Positions 26,500 to 39,953 are shown, counted from the first letter of the stretch. The stretch is 64,000 nucleotides of DNA from Halomonas huangheensis (GCF_001431725.1 NZ_CP013106.1:4693487-4757486), one strand, 5' to 3'. Notes: generated by a model not told the origin, from the sequence alone. Made by a program: numbers and translations.

Positions 26500-27861
26500 C
26501 TAATCGTCCTTCGAGGGACGCGGCCAATCCGCCCTGGCAATCTGCCGTGAGCGGCCCACCGCCAAACTGTGGTCGGCCACATCACGACTGATGGTTGACC
26601 CTGCCCCTATCGTTGCTGCTTTTCCGATACTCACCGGAGCTACCAGCGCCGAATTGGAGCCGATGAAGGCCTCATCACCAATGTCGGTACGATGCTTGTT
26701 GGCGCCGTCATAGTTGCAGGTGATAGTGCCTGCTCCGACGTTGACGTCACGCCCGAGTCGCGCATCGCCGATATAACTCAAGTGATTGATCTTGCTACCT
26801 TCGCCAACCTCGGCATTCTTGGTCTCGACGAAATTTCCAACCCGCGCACGCACCGCCAGACGCGACCCCGGACGCAGCCGCGCAAAGGGTCCAACATTGT
26901 TCAGGCCGGCCAGTACCGCACCATCGATCACGCTGTGTGCATCGATTCGGCACTCGGCGCCAATATGACTATTACGGATCACACAATAGGGACCGATATG
27001 CACTCCCTCGCCGAGTTCGACATCTCCTTCGAACACGCAACCAACATCGATCTGCACATCGTGACCACAGCGTAAGGTGCCACGGACATCAATACGCGCC
27101 GGATCAGCCAGTGCCACACCATCGGCCATCAGCGATTCGGCAACCTCTCCCTGCAGTGCGCGCTCGAGGCGTGCCATCTGTGCACGGTTGTTGACGCCCT
27201 CGACCTCCATCGCCCGCTGCGGCTGCTCGGTAGCAATCTCGATACCTTCTGCCGCCGCCATGGCGATAACGTCGGTGAGGTAGTACTCCGCCTGGGCATT
27301 ACTCGCTGATAGCTGCGGCAACCAGCGTTTCAGCTGAGTGGCCGTCATCGCCATGATGCCGGTGTTGCATTCCTGAATGGCCAATTCCTCGGCGGAGGCA
27401 TCCTTGTGTTCGACGATAGCGACCGCTCTGCCTTCGGCATTGCGCACGATCCGGCCATAACCGCTGGGGTCATCAAGACTGACGGTAAGCAAGCCCATAT
27501 GCTGCTCATCGACATGCGCCAGCAACGCTTCCAACGTCGCTCGACGAATCAGCGGTACATCGCCGTAGAGCACCAGCACCTTGCCTTCGCCGATAGCATC
27601 CGCAGCCTGAGCCACTGCATGTCCGGTACCCTTCTGTTCGGCCTGCACGGCAAAACGTACCTGATAATCGGCCAGCGCCTCGCGGACACTCTCGCCGCCA
27701 TGGCCTATCACCACGTGAGTGCGATCGACAGACAATCCCTGCGCGGTATCCAGAACATGACGTACCAGCGGCTTGCCGGCCAGTTCATGGAGTACCTTGG
27801 GCAGGCTGGATCGCATACGGGTGCCTTGTCCGGCAGCCAGTATCACAACATCGAGGCTCAT
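26500..27861 (-). CDS. glmU: Bifunctional UDP-GlcNAc pyrophosphorylase / GlcN-1-P acetyltransferase
   Basis: GlmU acetylates glucosamine-1-phosphate and couples it to UTP, giving UDP-N-acetylglucosamine. The 453-residue protein has the uridylyltransferase motif LAAGQGTRMRSSLPKVLHELAGKPL (8-32) and LYGDVPLI. A left-handed beta-helix of hexapeptide repeats starts near 250. It contains RPGSRLAVRARVGNFVETKNAEVGEGSKINHLSYIGDARLG and CNYDGANKH. The ATG at 27861 with AAGGAG is chosen over an upstream GTG. In a row with glmS. Confidence 0.97.
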   Translation of the reverse strand: MSLDVVILAAGQGTRMRSSLPKVLHELAGKPLVRHVLDTAQGLSVDRTHVVIGHGGESVREALADYQVRFAVQAEQKGTGHAVAQAADAIGEGKVLVLYGDVPLIRRATLEALLAHVDEQHMGLLTVSLDDPSGYGRIVRNAEGRAVAIVEHKDASAEELAIQECNTGIMAMTATQLKRWLPQLSASNAQAEYYLTDVIAMAAAEGIEIATEQPQRAMEVEGVNNRAQMARLERALQGEVAESLMADGVALADPARIDVRGTLRCGHDVQIDVGCVFEGDVELGEGVHIGPYCVIRNSHIGAECRIDAHSVIDGAVLAGLNNVGPFARLRPGSRLAVRARVGNFVETKNAEVGEGSKINHLSYIGDARLGRDVNVGAGTITCNYDGANKHRTDIGDEAFIGSNSALVAPVSIGKAATIGAGSTISRDVADHSLAVGRSRQIARADWPRPSKDD

Positions 27862-27903
27862 GATCACTCCTTATTGGTGTATCCCAGCGGCAACAACATC
27901 ATT

Positions 27904-29007
27904 CTAGTCGGCACTCACCACCTTCAGCCCCAGTGAATCGACCATATTCTGACCGAATCGTTCGACAAATGCCGGGCTGACACGACTTTCCCAGCCGTCT
28001 CCGGCTCGAACCAGCATCATCACAGGAATGTCTTCACGAATCGCCACATCCATGCCTGCATCCTCCCCGAGTACGGTCAGCGCTGTCGCCCAGGCATCGG
28101 CGTAGGCATTGGAGGGATGTACCACGCTGATCGATGCCAGGTGATGAGTAATTGGCCGACCAGTACGCGGATCAATGGTGTGCGAGTAACGTTTGCCATC
28201 CTGCTCGAAGTAATGGCGGTAGTCGCCGGATGTCGCAATCGAGACATCCTCGAGGCCGATGACGTGCTCCGCCTGAGGTTCCAACGTATCGCGGGGCACT
28301 TCGACGCCAATGCGCCACAATCCGGAATCGCCATTGCGATGCCCCTTGACCTTCACCTCGCCACCGATATTGACGAGATAGTTCTCGATCCCCTGACGAT
28401 CCAGCCAGGCCGCGACTTCATCGGTGGCAAAGCCCTTGGCAACACCAGACAGATCGACATAGACATCGCGCAATCTGCGAACTCGCGAGTCGTCGCTATC
28501 CAGCTCGACAGCATCCATTCCCACTGTGGCCAGGCGTTGTTCAAGCACGGCCTCATCAGGCACCTGCTCTGGCTGTGCGTCGGGGCCGAAACTCCATAGA
28601 TTGACCAGATCGCCGACTGTAACGTCAAAGGCTCCATCGCTCAGGTCGTGAACTTCCTGACTGACCTCCAGCACCGTCATGAACTCTTCGGAAATGCTCT
28701 GCCATTCACCGATAGGTGCCTGATTGAGGGCCGACAGCTCGGAATCGTCACGCCAGGTCGACATCGACTCATCCACCTGATGCATCTCATCGAGGATTCC
28801 CTGTTCGATCTCTTCCTGGCGACCCGTATCCATCGGGTCAGCAATCGACACCTGGTAGAAGGTGCCAAAGATATCGCCATTGAAACTTACCAGCGATGAT
28901 TGCTGCTCCTCGGCCTGCTCCTGAGTGTCATTGTCACAACCACTCAAAGCAGACACCAACGCTACCAGCAGCATCGGCAGGAACAACTTTCGAGAATCAA
29001 GAGTCAT
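27904..29007 (-). CDS. apbE: FAD:protein FMN transferase, ApbE lipoprotein
   Basis: ApbE attaches FMN covalently to flavoproteins such as NqrB/NqrC and RnfG in the periplasm. The 367-residue protein has a lipoprotein signal with lipobox LSGC (Cys24). The ApbE domain has GTFYQVSI, YVDLSGVAKGFATDEVAAWL, NIGGEVKVKG, and the catalytic-region SHTIDPRTGRPITHH. A GAGGGA site precedes the ATG. It is followed closely by uppP on the same strand. No nqr or rnf genes are present in the window, so its target must be encoded elsewhere. Confidence 0.93.
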   Translation of the reverse strand: MTLDSRKLFLPMLLVALVSALSGCDNDTQEQAEEQQSSLVSFNGDIFGTFYQVSIADPMDTGRQEEIEQGILDEMHQVDESMSTWRDDSELSALNQAPIGEWQSISEEFMTVLEVSQEVHDLSDGAFDVTVGDLVNLWSFGPDAQPEQVPDEAVLEQRLATVGMDAVELDSDDSRVRRLRDVYVDLSGVAKGFATDEVAAWLDRQGIENYLVNIGGEVKVKGHRNGDSGLWRIGVEVPRDTLEPQAEHVIGLEDVSIATSGDYRHYFEQDGKRYSHTIDPRTGRPITHHLASISVVHPSNAYADAWATALTVLGEDAGMDVAIREDIPVMMLVRAGDGWESRVSPAFVERFGQNMVDSLGLKVVSAD

Positions 29008-29034
29008 TACGGGTCCCTCGAGATTAGGGCTATA

Positions 29035-29832
29035 TCAGGCGAACAGCCACAGCAACGCGAGACCGAGCAGTACTCGGTAGACCACGAAAGGCTGCATGCC
29101 AATGCGCTTGATGAACGCAAGGAAATAGTGAATGCACAGATAGGCAGAGATGGCCGACAGCAAGGCGCCCAATGCCAGGTTACCCCAATCGACATCAACG
29201 CCGGTGTTCGCCAGCTCGACACCTTCGAGGCCTCCGGCAAGTACAATCACGGGTATCGACAACAGGAAGGAAAAACGCGCACTGGCCTCACGGCTGAGTC
29301 CCAGCAATAGTGCCATGGTCATGGTGATACCGGAACGCGAGGTACCTGGAATCAAGGCCAACGCCTGAGCACAACCAATCCATAGCGCGTCCTTCCAGGT
29401 CATTCGATACTCACTACGCTTACCACGACAGCGCCAGTCGGCAATCCCCAACACAACACCGAAGAAGATCAAACCAAAGACCATGATCAACGGTGAGCGT
29501 GCAGCCGTTTCAAGAAAGTCCTGAAGCAACAGGCCTGCTATGCCCACCGGAATAGTGGCAATGATCACCCACCAGGCAAGACGCGCATCCTCATCGGTGC
29601 CCTTGCCAGTGACACTGCGACACCAACTGCCGATCATGCGCAGTAACTCGTCACGAAAGTAGAGCACGACTGCCGTCAGACTCCCCACATGCAGTGCCAC
29701 ATCGAAGGCCAGCCCCTGATCCGGCCAGTCAGTAAGCACCGGCACCAGGATCAGGTGAGCGGAGCTGGAAACAGGGAGAAACTCGGTAAGTCCCTGTATA
29801 AGCGAAAGAACTAATATTTGAAGCCAATCCAT
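29035..29832 (-). CDS. uppP: Undecaprenyl-diphosphatase (bacitracin resistance)
   Basis: UppP (BacA) dephosphorylates undecaprenyl diphosphate, recycling the lipid carrier for peptidoglycan. The 265-residue membrane protein has both signature regions: QGLTEFLPVSSSAHL (12-26) and the later PGTSRSGITM (near 163-172), plus about eight hydrophobic segments. The ATG at 29832 is used; an in-frame GTG two codons earlier is possible. Gene order uppP then apbE is leftward with a 27-base gap, consistent with co-transcription. Confidence 0.95.
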   Translation of the reverse strand: MDWLQILVLSLIQGLTEFLPVSSSAHLILVPVLTDWPDQGLAFDVALHVGSLTAVVLYFRDELLRMIGSWCRSVTGKGTDEDARLAWWVIIATIPVGIAGLLLQDFLETAARSPLIMVFGLIFFGVVLGIADWRCRGKRSEYRMTWKDALWIGCAQALALIPGTSRSGITMTMALLLGLSREASARFSFLLSIPVIVLAGGLEGVELANTGVDVDWGNLALGALLSAISAYLCIHYFLAFIKRIGMQPFVVYRVLLGLALLWLFA

Positions 29833-29950
29833 GGTCACAACCCGTAGGCCCTGGGGGTAAAAACAATCGCAAAAGGATACACTTCAGTGGCCTCGATGTC
29901 CGCCCGGTGATCAATACACCTGAAATATCTGCTTCGACATCCGTGTATTC

Positions 29951-30029
29951 CTGACCACACTCTTTCCCGACCACACTTTCCTGGCCACATCTTTCTTTTG
30001 GTTCATCGCACTTTGCCGGCCACACTCTG
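29951..30029. repeat. Degenerate CCACACTCTTTCC-type repeats
   Basis: Four imperfect copies of a CC(A/G)CCACACT(C)TTTCC-like unit of about 14-16 bases lie between mgtE and uppP, at roughly 29951, 29968, 29982 and 30017. They are too diverged for an exact unit length. They have no coding potential, and the function is unknown. Confidence 0.4.
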
Positions 30030-30053
30030 CCATGAATGCTCCCCCTGCCTGGC

Positions 30054-31430
30054 TCATCCCACGCCGGACAGGATGGCGGTAGCAATCGAGAAGTAGATGA
30101 TAACCCCAGAGGCATCGATCAAGGTGGTCACCAATGGCGCCGAGGCTGTCGCTGGATCCCAGCCAAGTCGATCAAGCACAAAGGGCAGGCACATACCCAA
30201 CAGGCTGCCGAACAGCACAATGCAGACCATACTGATCGCCACCACGATCGCCACCGCTTCTCCGGCACGAATCATACCGATTGGCGCGACAGCCAGTGCC
30301 ATGGTCAGCCCCAATGAACCTGCCACCAGCAGCTCTCTACCCAACAGCTTGCCCCAGTCCTTCACGCCGACATCGCCAGTGGCCATACCACGGACCATCA
30401 AGGTTGCCGCCTGGGCTCCGGCATTACCGCCACTACCGATCAGCAACGGCAGAAAAAACACCAGCGTGACCTGAGCGGCAATGGTGTCCTCGAAATGCGC
30501 GATACCAGCGCCGGAAAACAGATTGCCGAACACCAGCAGTACCAACCAGGTAACACGCTTGCGGTACAGGCTCCACAACGGTACCCGCGAAACGCCATCC
30601 TCGAGTTGCCCTATCGACATCCCCTTGTGGATATCTTCCGTCGCCTCGGACTCGACCACATCCATCACGTCATCGTGGGTGACGATCCCCACCAACCGCT
30701 GGTCAGCATCGACCACTGGTAACGCCAGCAGGTCATAACGCGCGACCATGCGCGCCACTTCCTCCTGGTCGACATCGACACTGATCTTGATCACGTCGCG
30801 GATCATCAGATCATCGATCAATGCCTGAGGCCGCGCGACCATTAACTGGCGCAGTGACATGGTCCCCGCGAGACGCCCTTGATCATCAATCACATACAGC
30901 TGATAGACCGTCTCGGCATCCGGTGCAGTCTGGCGTACTCGCATCATCGCCTTGGCCACCGTAAGATCAGCCGGGATGGCGACATAATCCGAGGTCATCA
31001 GAGCACCGGCAGTGCCCTCTTCGTAACTGGCAAGACGCTTGAGTGCCTCACGCTCACGATGAGCCATACGTCTCAGCAGCGCTTCCTTGCGGTCGTCACC
31101 GAGTACCTTGAAGATATCCGCTCGTTCATCCGAGCCCATTCGATCAAGAATCCGTACCAGCTGAGAATCCTTGATTGCATCACTGACCTTCTCCTGTTCG
31201 TCGCCAGGCAAGTGACCAATGACACTGGCCTGACGCTCGACCGGTAGCTGCTGCAACAGCTCCAACGCCGTTTTCAGCTCATCATCGTCCTCGATCAAAT
31301 GCTCGAGAATCTCAGCCAGATCGGCAGAGCGAATCTCAGGCAGCCTCTCATCAAGGGCTGCCTGATCCCCTATCGCCAATGCCCGCAGCAACTCGTGCTT
31401 ATACATATCGACAGTGGTGCTGAGACCCAT
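30054..31430 (-). CDS. mgtE: Magnesium channel/transporter MgtE
   Basis: MgtE is a Mg2+-gated Mg2+ channel. The 458-residue protein has the full layout. The N-terminal MgtE_N superhelical domain spans about 20-130 (LERLPEIRSADLAEILEHL-like). Two CBS domains follow (about 145-265, with ALMTSDYVAIP and GIVTHDDVMDV). The C-terminal membrane domain has five hydrophobic helices, including the pore-lining LPLLIGSGGNAGAQAATLMVRGMATGDV and PLVTTLIDASGVIIYF. An AGGAG site precedes the ATG. It lies downstream of the atp terminator and is preceded by two hairpins that could be regulatory. Confidence 0.95.
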   Translation of the reverse strand: MGLSTTVDMYKHELLRALAIGDQAALDERLPEIRSADLAEILEHLIEDDDELKTALELLQQLPVERQASVIGHLPGDEQEKVSDAIKDSQLVRILDRMGSDERADIFKVLGDDRKEALLRRMAHREREALKRLASYEEGTAGALMTSDYVAIPADLTVAKAMMRVRQTAPDAETVYQLYVIDDQGRLAGTMSLRQLMVARPQALIDDLMIRDVIKISVDVDQEEVARMVARYDLLALPVVDADQRLVGIVTHDDVMDVVESEATEDIHKGMSIGQLEDGVSRVPLWSLYRKRVTWLVLLVFGNLFSGAGIAHFEDTIAAQVTLVFFLPLLIGSGGNAGAQAATLMVRGMATGDVGVKDWGKLLGRELLVAGSLGLTMALAVAPIGMIRAGEAVAIVVAISMVCIVLFGSLLGMCLPFVLDRLGWDPATASAPLVTTLIDASGVIIYFSIATAILSGVG

Positions 31431-31441
31431 CGCCCTCTCCT

Positions 31442-31490
31442 GATTGGCGCCAATCCATTGATGATGTTGCGCTCTTGTTCTTCAACATCA
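31442..31490 (-). promoter_or_regulatory. Structured leader before mgtE
   Basis: Two perfect inverted repeats lie directly upstream of the mgtE ribosome site. GATTGGCGCCAATC (31442-31455) is a 14-bp palindrome. TGATGTTG (31462-31469) pairs with CAACATCA (31483-31490). They do not resemble the M-box magnesium riboswitch, which is larger. A protein operator or translational control element is possible. Confidence 0.35.
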
Positions 31491-31508
31491 CCGAGACACA
31501 AACAAGTA

Positions 31509-31540
31509 CGCCCCCCGAATGGTATTACATTCGGGGGGCG
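31509..31540 (-). terminator. Terminator of the atp operon
   Basis: Perfect 13-bp stem CGCCCCCCGAATG (31509-31521) with CATTCGGGGGGCG (31528-31540), 6-base loop, 29 bases after the atpC stop. Read leftward it is followed by TACTTGTTTGTG. Confidence 0.85.
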
Positions 31541-31568
31541 CAGGAGGTACAGCTATGGAGGACGCGTA

Positions 31569-31994
31569 TCAGCCCTTGCCCGCCTTCTTGCGCAGCTGCT
31601 GAATGGTACGCAGTTGCGCCATGGCCTCGGCAAGTTCAGCTGCGGCACGGGTATAGTCCATCTCCGCAGTCTTGTCGTCCATGGCCCTGACAGCCTGCTT
31701 GCGGGCTTCTTCGGCAGCAGCCTCGTCCAGATCCGCCGCACGCACCGCAGCATCAGCCAGCACGATTACCTTGTCCGGCTGCACTTCGATGAAGCCGCCG
31801 GAAACATAGAAGTGCTCTTCGCTGCCTTCGTTCAGCACACGGACAGGGCCCGGCGCCAATTCAGTCAGCAATGGTGTATGGCCGGCCAGGATGCCGAGAT
31901 CCCCCATGATGCCAGCCGCCACCACCTGCTCGGCACTACCGGAGTAGACCGAGGTTTCGGCGCTGACGATCTCGCACTGAATGGTTTTCGTCAT
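31569..31994 (-). CDS. atpC: ATP synthase epsilon subunit
   Basis: Epsilon links the central rotor stalk to the c-ring and can inhibit ATP hydrolysis. The 141-residue protein has the N-terminal beta-sandwich (IVSAETSVYSGSAEQVVAAGIMGDLGILAGHTPLLTEL) and a C-terminal two-helix domain rich in Ala and Glu (98-140). Length matches E. coli (139). It is the last gene of the operon. The gap to atpD is 141 bases, longer than other gaps here, and contains a CCAGCCC/GGGCTGG hairpin (32061-32094) that could tune expression. Confidence 0.96.
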   Translation of the reverse strand: MTKTIQCEIVSAETSVYSGSAEQVVAAGIMGDLGILAGHTPLLTELAPGPVRVLNEGSEEHFYVSGGFIEVQPDKVIVLADAAVRAADLDEAAAEEARKQAVRAMDDKTAEMDYTRAAAELAEAMAQLRTIQQLRKKAGKG

Positions 31995-32135
31995 TATGAC
32001 GTCTCCCGGGTAATTGAAAGCCCCGATAGTGGCGAACCGTCGTCTTGTCTGTTGCCCTGTCCAGCCCTGCTACAGATGACTGAAGCGGGGCTGGAAGGTT
32101 CAAGTCGACAGAGCCTGTCGGCGCCTCCAGAGGGA

Positions 32136-34438
<2,303 letters not shown>

Positions 34439-34537
34439 GGCGATCTACCTTTGTTCGGGGCTCTCAGAAGGTTCCAGGGCCCGCCTTTGCGCTATCGAAA
34501 ACACTCGGCCGAAAAACGCTCGACGGGCCAACGGGAA

Positions 34538-36082
34538 TTACCAGCTCTGGGAAGCCTTGAACTTCTCGAGACCTTGCTTCAAGCCGTCCTTGATCTCGTC
34601 GTTGTAGTCGCCAGTGTCGTTGATCTTGTCGATCAGGTCGCTGTACTCGGACTTCATGAACTCATGCAGGGCATGTTCGAAGTCGAGCACCTTCTTGACC
34701 TCGACGTCATCGAGGAAACCTTCGTTGGCGGCAAACAGCGAGAGCGCCATTTCTGCAACGGACATCGGCGAGTACTGCTTCTGCTTCATCAGCTCGGTGA
34801 CGCGCTGACCGTGCTCCAACTGCTTGCGCGTGGCCTCATCGAGGTCAGATGCAAACTGGGAGAACGCCGCCAGCTCGCGGTACTGAGCCAGTGCCAGACG
34901 CACACTACCACCAAGCTTCTTGACGATCTTGGTCTGCGCAGAACCACCGACACGCGATACCGACAGACCGGCGTTGATCGCCGGACGGATACCGGAGTTG
35001 AACAGGTCAGCCTCGAGGAAGATCTGGCCATCGGTGATCGAGATCACGTTGGTCGGAACGAACGCGGAAACGTCACCGGCCTGAGTCTCGATGATCGGCA
35101 GGGCGGTCAGAGAACCTGTCTTGCCCTTGACTTCACCGTTGGTGAACTTCTCGACATAGTCAGCATTGACGCGCGCAGCACGCTCGAGCAGACGAGAGTG
35201 GAGATAGAAGACGTCACCCGGATAGGCTTCACGGCCCGGCGGACGACGCAGCAGCAGGGAGACCTGACGATAGGCCACGGCCTGCTTGGACAGATCGTCA
35301 TAAACGATCAGCGCGTCTTCACCACGGTCACGGAAGTACTCGCCCATGGTGCAGCCGGAGTAGGCGGCGAGGAACTGCATCGGTGCAGGATCAGCAGCAC
35401 CGGCGGCAACGACGATGGTGTGCTCCATGGCGCCGTGCTCTTCGAGCTTGCGCACCACGTTGGCAATCGTCGACTGCTTCTGGCCGATGGCGACGTAGAC
35501 ACAGGTAACACCAGTGCCTTTCTGGTTGATGATGGCATCGATGGCGATCGCTGACTTACCGATCTGACGGTCACCGATGATCAGCTCACGCTGACCACGA
35601 CCGATCGGCACCATGGCGTCGATCGATTTGAAACCGGTCTGGATCGGCTCATCGACCGACTGACGGGTGATAACGCCCGGTGCGACCTTTTCCACCGCAT
35701 CGGTGAGGCTGGTGCCCAGATCACCCTTGCCATCAATCGGGTTACCCAGAGCGTCGACCACGCGGCCGCGCAGCTCGGGGCCTACCGGCACTTCGAGGAT
35801 ACGACCGGTACACTGTGCGGTCATGCCCTCTTCAAGCTCCAGGTAGTCACCCAGAACCACGGCACCGACATTGTCGCGCTCGAGGTTCAGGGTCATACCA
35901 TAGATGCCACCGGGGAATTCAATCATCTCACCGAACATTGCGTCGGCGAGGCCGTGGATCTGCACGATACCGTCAGACACGCTGACGATCGTGCCCTGAT
36001 TACGGGCTTCAGAAGCAACATCCAGCTTTTCGATACGCTGTTTGATGATGTCGCTGATCTCGGAAGGATTCAGTTGCTGCAT
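34538..36082 (-). CDS. atpA: ATP synthase alpha subunit
   Basis: The non-catalytic nucleotide-binding subunit of F1, 514 residues. P-loop GDRQIGKS lies at 170-177; it reads Ile-Gly-Lys-Ser where E. coli has Thr-Gly-Lys-Thr, a conservative change that still fits the Walker A pattern. Other features: [46 protein letters not shown] and the arginine-finger region with [12 protein letters not shown] near 370. GAGGGA precedes the ATG. It stands in order between atpH and atpG. Confidence 0.98.
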   Translation of the reverse strand: MQQLNPSEISDIIKQRIEKLDVASEARNQGTIVSVSDGIVQIHGLADAMFGEMIEFPGGIYGMTLNLERDNVGAVVLGDYLELEEGMTAQCTGRILEVPVGPELRGRVVDALGNPIDGKGDLGTSLTDAVEKVAPGVITRQSVDEPIQTGFKSIDAMVPIGRGQRELIIGDRQIGKSAIAIDAIINQKGTGVTCVYVAIGQKQSTIANVVRKLEEHGAMEHTIVVAAGAADPAPMQFLAAYSGCTMGEYFRDRGEDALIVYDDLSKQAVAYRQVSLLLRRPPGREAYPGDVFYLHSRLLERAARVNADYVEKFTNGEVKGKTGSLTALPIIETQAGDVSAFVPTNVISITDGQIFLEADLFNSGIRPAINAGLSVSRVGGSAQTKIVKKLGGSVRLALAQYRELAAFSQFASDLDEATRKQLEHGQRVTELMKQKQYSPMSVAEMALSLFAANEGFLDDVEVKKVLDFEHALHEFMKSEYSDLIDKINDTGDYNDEIKDGLKQGLEKFKASQSW

Positions 36083-36098
36083 GCCATGTCCCTCAGAC

Positions 36099-36638
36099 TC
36101 AGGCGGAAAGAGCTTCCTTGAGGCGGTTCAATCGACCACGTACCGAACCGTCAATGACGGTGTCACCGGCACGCAGGATCACGCCACCTAGAAGCGTTTT
36201 ATCCACCTGAGTGGTAATGGAGATTTCGCGGTTCAGACGCTTGGCCAGTGCACTCGCGAGCGATTTTTCCTGGGCCTTGGTCAGCGGATAAGCCGAATGG
36301 ATATCAACATCCATGCGCTTTTCCTGCTGGGCCTTGAACGCCTCGAACTGTTCGACAATCGCGCCGAGCACCGGCAGACGGCCCTTGTCGCCTACCAGAC
36401 GGATGAAGTTTCGAAGGTCGTCGTTGATGGCGTCACCACAGACGTCAACGACAACTGCAGACTTCTCCGCACTGGACAGCTTTGGATTGCCGAGGACCCT
36501 GGAGCGCATCTCGTCGTCGGCGACGATCTGCGCTACCTGGGCCAGCATGCCGGACCAGTCGTCGAGCGCATCCTTTGCCACAGCATGCTCAAAGGCAGCC
36601 TTGGCATACGGACGAGCAATAGTTGACGATTCCGCCAT
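36099..36638 (-). CDS. atpH: ATP synthase delta subunit
   Basis: Delta joins the top of F1 to the peripheral b-subunit stalk. The 179-residue protein has the conserved start [14 protein letters not shown], a helical N-terminal bundle, [22 protein letters not shown] and the C-terminal signature [33 protein letters not shown]. Length matches the family (177). AGGAGG precedes the ATG, 11 bases after atpF. Confidence 0.97.
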   Translation of the reverse strand: MAESSTIARPYAKAAFEHAVAKDALDDWSGMLAQVAQIVADDEMRSRVLGNPKLSSAEKSAVVVDVCGDAINDDLRNFIRLVGDKGRLPVLGAIVEQFEAFKAQQEKRMDVDIHSAYPLTKAQEKSLASALAKRLNREISITTQVDKTLLGGVILRAGDTVIDGSVRGRLNRLKEALSA

Positions 36639-36649
36639 GGGATACCTCC

Positions 36650-37120
36650 TCAGAGCTCTTTGGCGAGTTTATCGACCAGCGCAGCATGCTGCGACTTGTC
36701 GATGGAGGATTCCAGAATCTGCTCGGCGCCCAGAATGGCAAGCTGTGACACCTGGCTGCGAAGCTCTTCCTTCGCACGGTTCACTTCCTGCTCGATCTCG
36801 GCCTTGGCCTTGGCAATCATGCGCTCGCCTTCCAGGCGGGCGTCCTCGCGTGCCTGCTCGAGCTTCTGGTTGGCCTGTTTCTGAGCCTGTTCCAGGATCT
36901 CGGCCGCTTCTTCCCGGCTCTTGCGCAGGGTTTCGCTGGCCTCTTGCTCGGCGACCTCAAGGTCACGCGCCGCACGGCTGGCAGCATCCAGACCATCGGC
37001 GATCTTCTTCTGACGTTCCTGCAACGCTTGCATGACCGGCGGCCATATAAACTTCATGCAGAACCAGACGAAGAACGCAAAGGCGATAGCCTGGCCAACT
37101 AGGGTAAGGTTCAGGTTCAC
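36650..37120 (-). CDS. atpF: ATP synthase subunit b
   Basis: Subunit b forms the peripheral stalk as a dimer. The 156-residue protein has one N-terminal membrane helix ([26 protein letters not shown], 4-29), then a long charged helix typical of the stalk coiled coil ([27 protein letters not shown] onward). Length equals E. coli AtpF. It starts with GTG at 37120; GAGAGGT upstream and the family alignment support this codon. Confidence 0.97.
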   Translation of the reverse strand: MNLNLTLVGQAIAFAFFVWFCMKFIWPPVMQALQERQKKIADGLDAASRAARDLEVAEQEASETLRKSREEAAEILEQAQKQANQKLEQAREDARLEGERMIAKAKAEIEQEVNRAKEELRSQVSQLAILGAEQILESSIDKSQHAALVDKLAKEL

Positions 37121-37184
37121 GCCAGCACCTCTCGCGTTATGGGTTTGGGGTTAAGGTTCGACAGCTCTTGCGAGCGCCGCTCAA

Positions 37185-37460
<276 letters not shown>

Positions 37461-37508
37461 GTTAAGGGTCAGTGGGTTAGGGTTAAGGGTTTGCAACAGT
37501 AAAACGTA

Positions 37509-38384
<876 letters not shown>

Positions 38385-38813
38385 TCAGGTGTGCGACGGC
38401 CGTTTCACCAGCCAGGGACCCAGCCAGTGGACGAACAACGTCACCACATAAGCGCCAAAGAAAAAAGTTGGGTTTGAAGGAGGCACTGCGATGAACACCA
38501 GAGTGAACAGCGCCGCCGTCAAACCGAACTTGCCAGCTTCCGCACGGTAAAATCCGTTAACGATGGCCCGAGAATAACGGGCGCCCTGATAACGGAATAC
38601 CCGCCAGGCGAAGAAGGCATTGGGCAGAAAAGCCACCAGACCACCGGTTGACGCCGAAGCGGCACCCGATATACCGGAGAGCACAGCTCCCAGCAGACTC
38701 AGCAGAGCAACAACCGCCAATTGCGCAAGCAGCAGGCGCTGTACCTGGGGTCGTTGTATCCTGGCCGCCAAGGAGTTCTCCCGCCGCGCCGCCTGGCGCG
38801 ATCTCATCGTCAT
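38385..38813 (-). CDS. atpI: ATP synthase subunit I
   Basis: AtpI is a small membrane protein that assists assembly of the c-ring or Mg2+ supply for ATP synthase. The 142-residue product has a basic N-terminus, then four hydrophobic segments (about 29-50, 56-70, 95-110, 118-137). The FLPNAFFAWRVFRYQGA motif is typical of proteobacterial AtpI. It is the promoter-proximal gene of the operon. The second ATG (38807) is an alternative start, as neither has a strong ribosome site. Confidence 0.9.
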   Translation of the reverse strand: MTMRSRQAARRENSLAARIQRPQVQRLLLAQLAVVALLSLLGAVLSGISGAASASTGGLVAFLPNAFFAWRVFRYQGARYSRAIVNGFYRAEAGKFGLTAALFTLVFIAVPPSNPTFFFGAYVVTLFVHWLGPWLVKRPSHT

Positions 38814-38856
38814 TGCACTATCGGTACTACATCAACCACCGACAGACTCCGGCGCG

Positions 38857-38885
38857 ATTATAGGGAAGGCCCGGTATACCTTCAA
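38857..38885 (-). promoter_or_regulatory. Sigma70 promoter of the atp operon
   Basis: Leftward -35 TTGAAG (38885-38880), 17-base spacer, -10 TATAAT (38862-38857), about 44 bases before the atpI ATG. The -10 is a perfect consensus match and the spacing is ideal. Confidence 0.8.
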
Positions 38886-39001
38886 CCGACTCGGTGACGA
38901 TTTGTCGACACTTTGTGCCTGCTTTCGACCAAATGTCGAGAAAAACCACCTAACTAGTTAGCAACCTAATAGGTTTACTGCGTTTGAATCCTCCCGACGA
39001 T

Positions 39002-39925
39002 TCAATGGATATGCCCGAGAATTCCGTCCAGTTCATCGAGGCTGGAGTACTGGATGGTTACCTTGCCTTTACCAGCCCTGCCATGCTGAATGCGCACGGG
39101 AGCGCCAAGCACATCGGCGAGACGTGACTCGAGGCGCTCCACATCACGATTAGGGGCCGTTTTCTCGGTCTTGGGTGCCGGATTGCTCAATTGCTTGACC
39201 AGTGCCTCGGTGGCACGCACGGTGAGGTCCTTGTTGACCACCTCATGCGCAGCCTTTCTCTGTTTGGCTGGAGGCAGAGTCAACAATGCGCGTGCATGGC
39301 CCATATCCAGGTCACCACGCTCAAGCAGGGTCAATACCTCATCGTCCAGCGACAGCAGGCGCAACAGGTTGGTCACCTGTGCACGTGAGCGTCCCACGGC
39401 ATCGGCGACCTGCTGCTGGGTCAGCTCGAACTCTTCGAGCAGTCGCTTGAGCGCCAAGGCTTCCTCGACCGGATTGAGGTTCTCGCGCTGAATGTTCTCG
39501 ATCAGCGCCAGCGCCAGTGCGACTTCATCGGAGACCTCACGGATCACCGCCGGAATCACATCCAGTTCGGCCAGCTGCGAAGCGCGCCAACGGCGTTCAC
39601 CGGCGATGATCTCATAACGATCAGGACCAATGGGACGCACCACAATCGGCTGCATCACACCCTGAGCACGAATCGAGTCAGCCAGTTCCTCGAGGGCTTC
39701 GGGTTGAATATCGCGTCGCGGCTGGTAACGGCCACGGGTCAGTTGGCCCAGCGGCAAACGCTCGAGGCGCTCCTCGAAAGCTACCGGCTCAACGGCATCG
39801 TTCACACCTTCAGCCTCAGCCTCCAGCGCCTCTCCGGAATCCGGTAGATCCAGGCTCTCACGGCGACGGGCACCGGCACCGATCAGCGCATCCAGTCCTC
39901 GTCCCAGGGCGCGTTTACGCGTCAT
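39002..39925 (-). CDS. parB: Chromosome partitioning protein ParB
   Basis: ParB binds parS sites near the origin and loads the segregation complex with ParA. The 307-residue protein opens with RKRALGRGLDALIGA, the ParA-stimulating N-terminus. It has the CTP-binding ParB/Srx fold (RYQPRRDIQPEALEELADSIRAQGVMQPIVVRP, IIAGERRWRAS), ALIENIQRENLNPVEEA, and a helix-turn-helix LTQQQVADAVGRSRAQVTNLLRLL near 170. A C-terminal dimerisation domain follows. The start at 39925 has GAGGGA; an upstream GTG frame exists. A hairpin (39958-39977) separates it from parA. I saw no canonical parS 16-mer in the window. Confidence 0.96.
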   Translation of the reverse strand: MTRKRALGRGLDALIGAGARRRESLDLPDSGEALEAEAEGVNDAVEPVAFEERLERLPLGQLTRGRYQPRRDIQPEALEELADSIRAQGVMQPIVVRPIGPDRYEIIAGERRWRASQLAELDVIPAVIREVSDEVALALALIENIQRENLNPVEEALALKRLLEEFELTQQQVADAVGRSRAQVTNLLRLLSLDDEVLTLLERGDLDMGHARALLTLPPAKQRKAAHEVVNKDLTVRATEALVKQLSNPAPKTEKTAPNRDVERLESRLADVLGAPVRIQHGRAGKGKVTIQYSSLDELDGILGHIH

Positions 39926-39953
39926 CGACAATCCCTCATTCTTCACGAAAACA

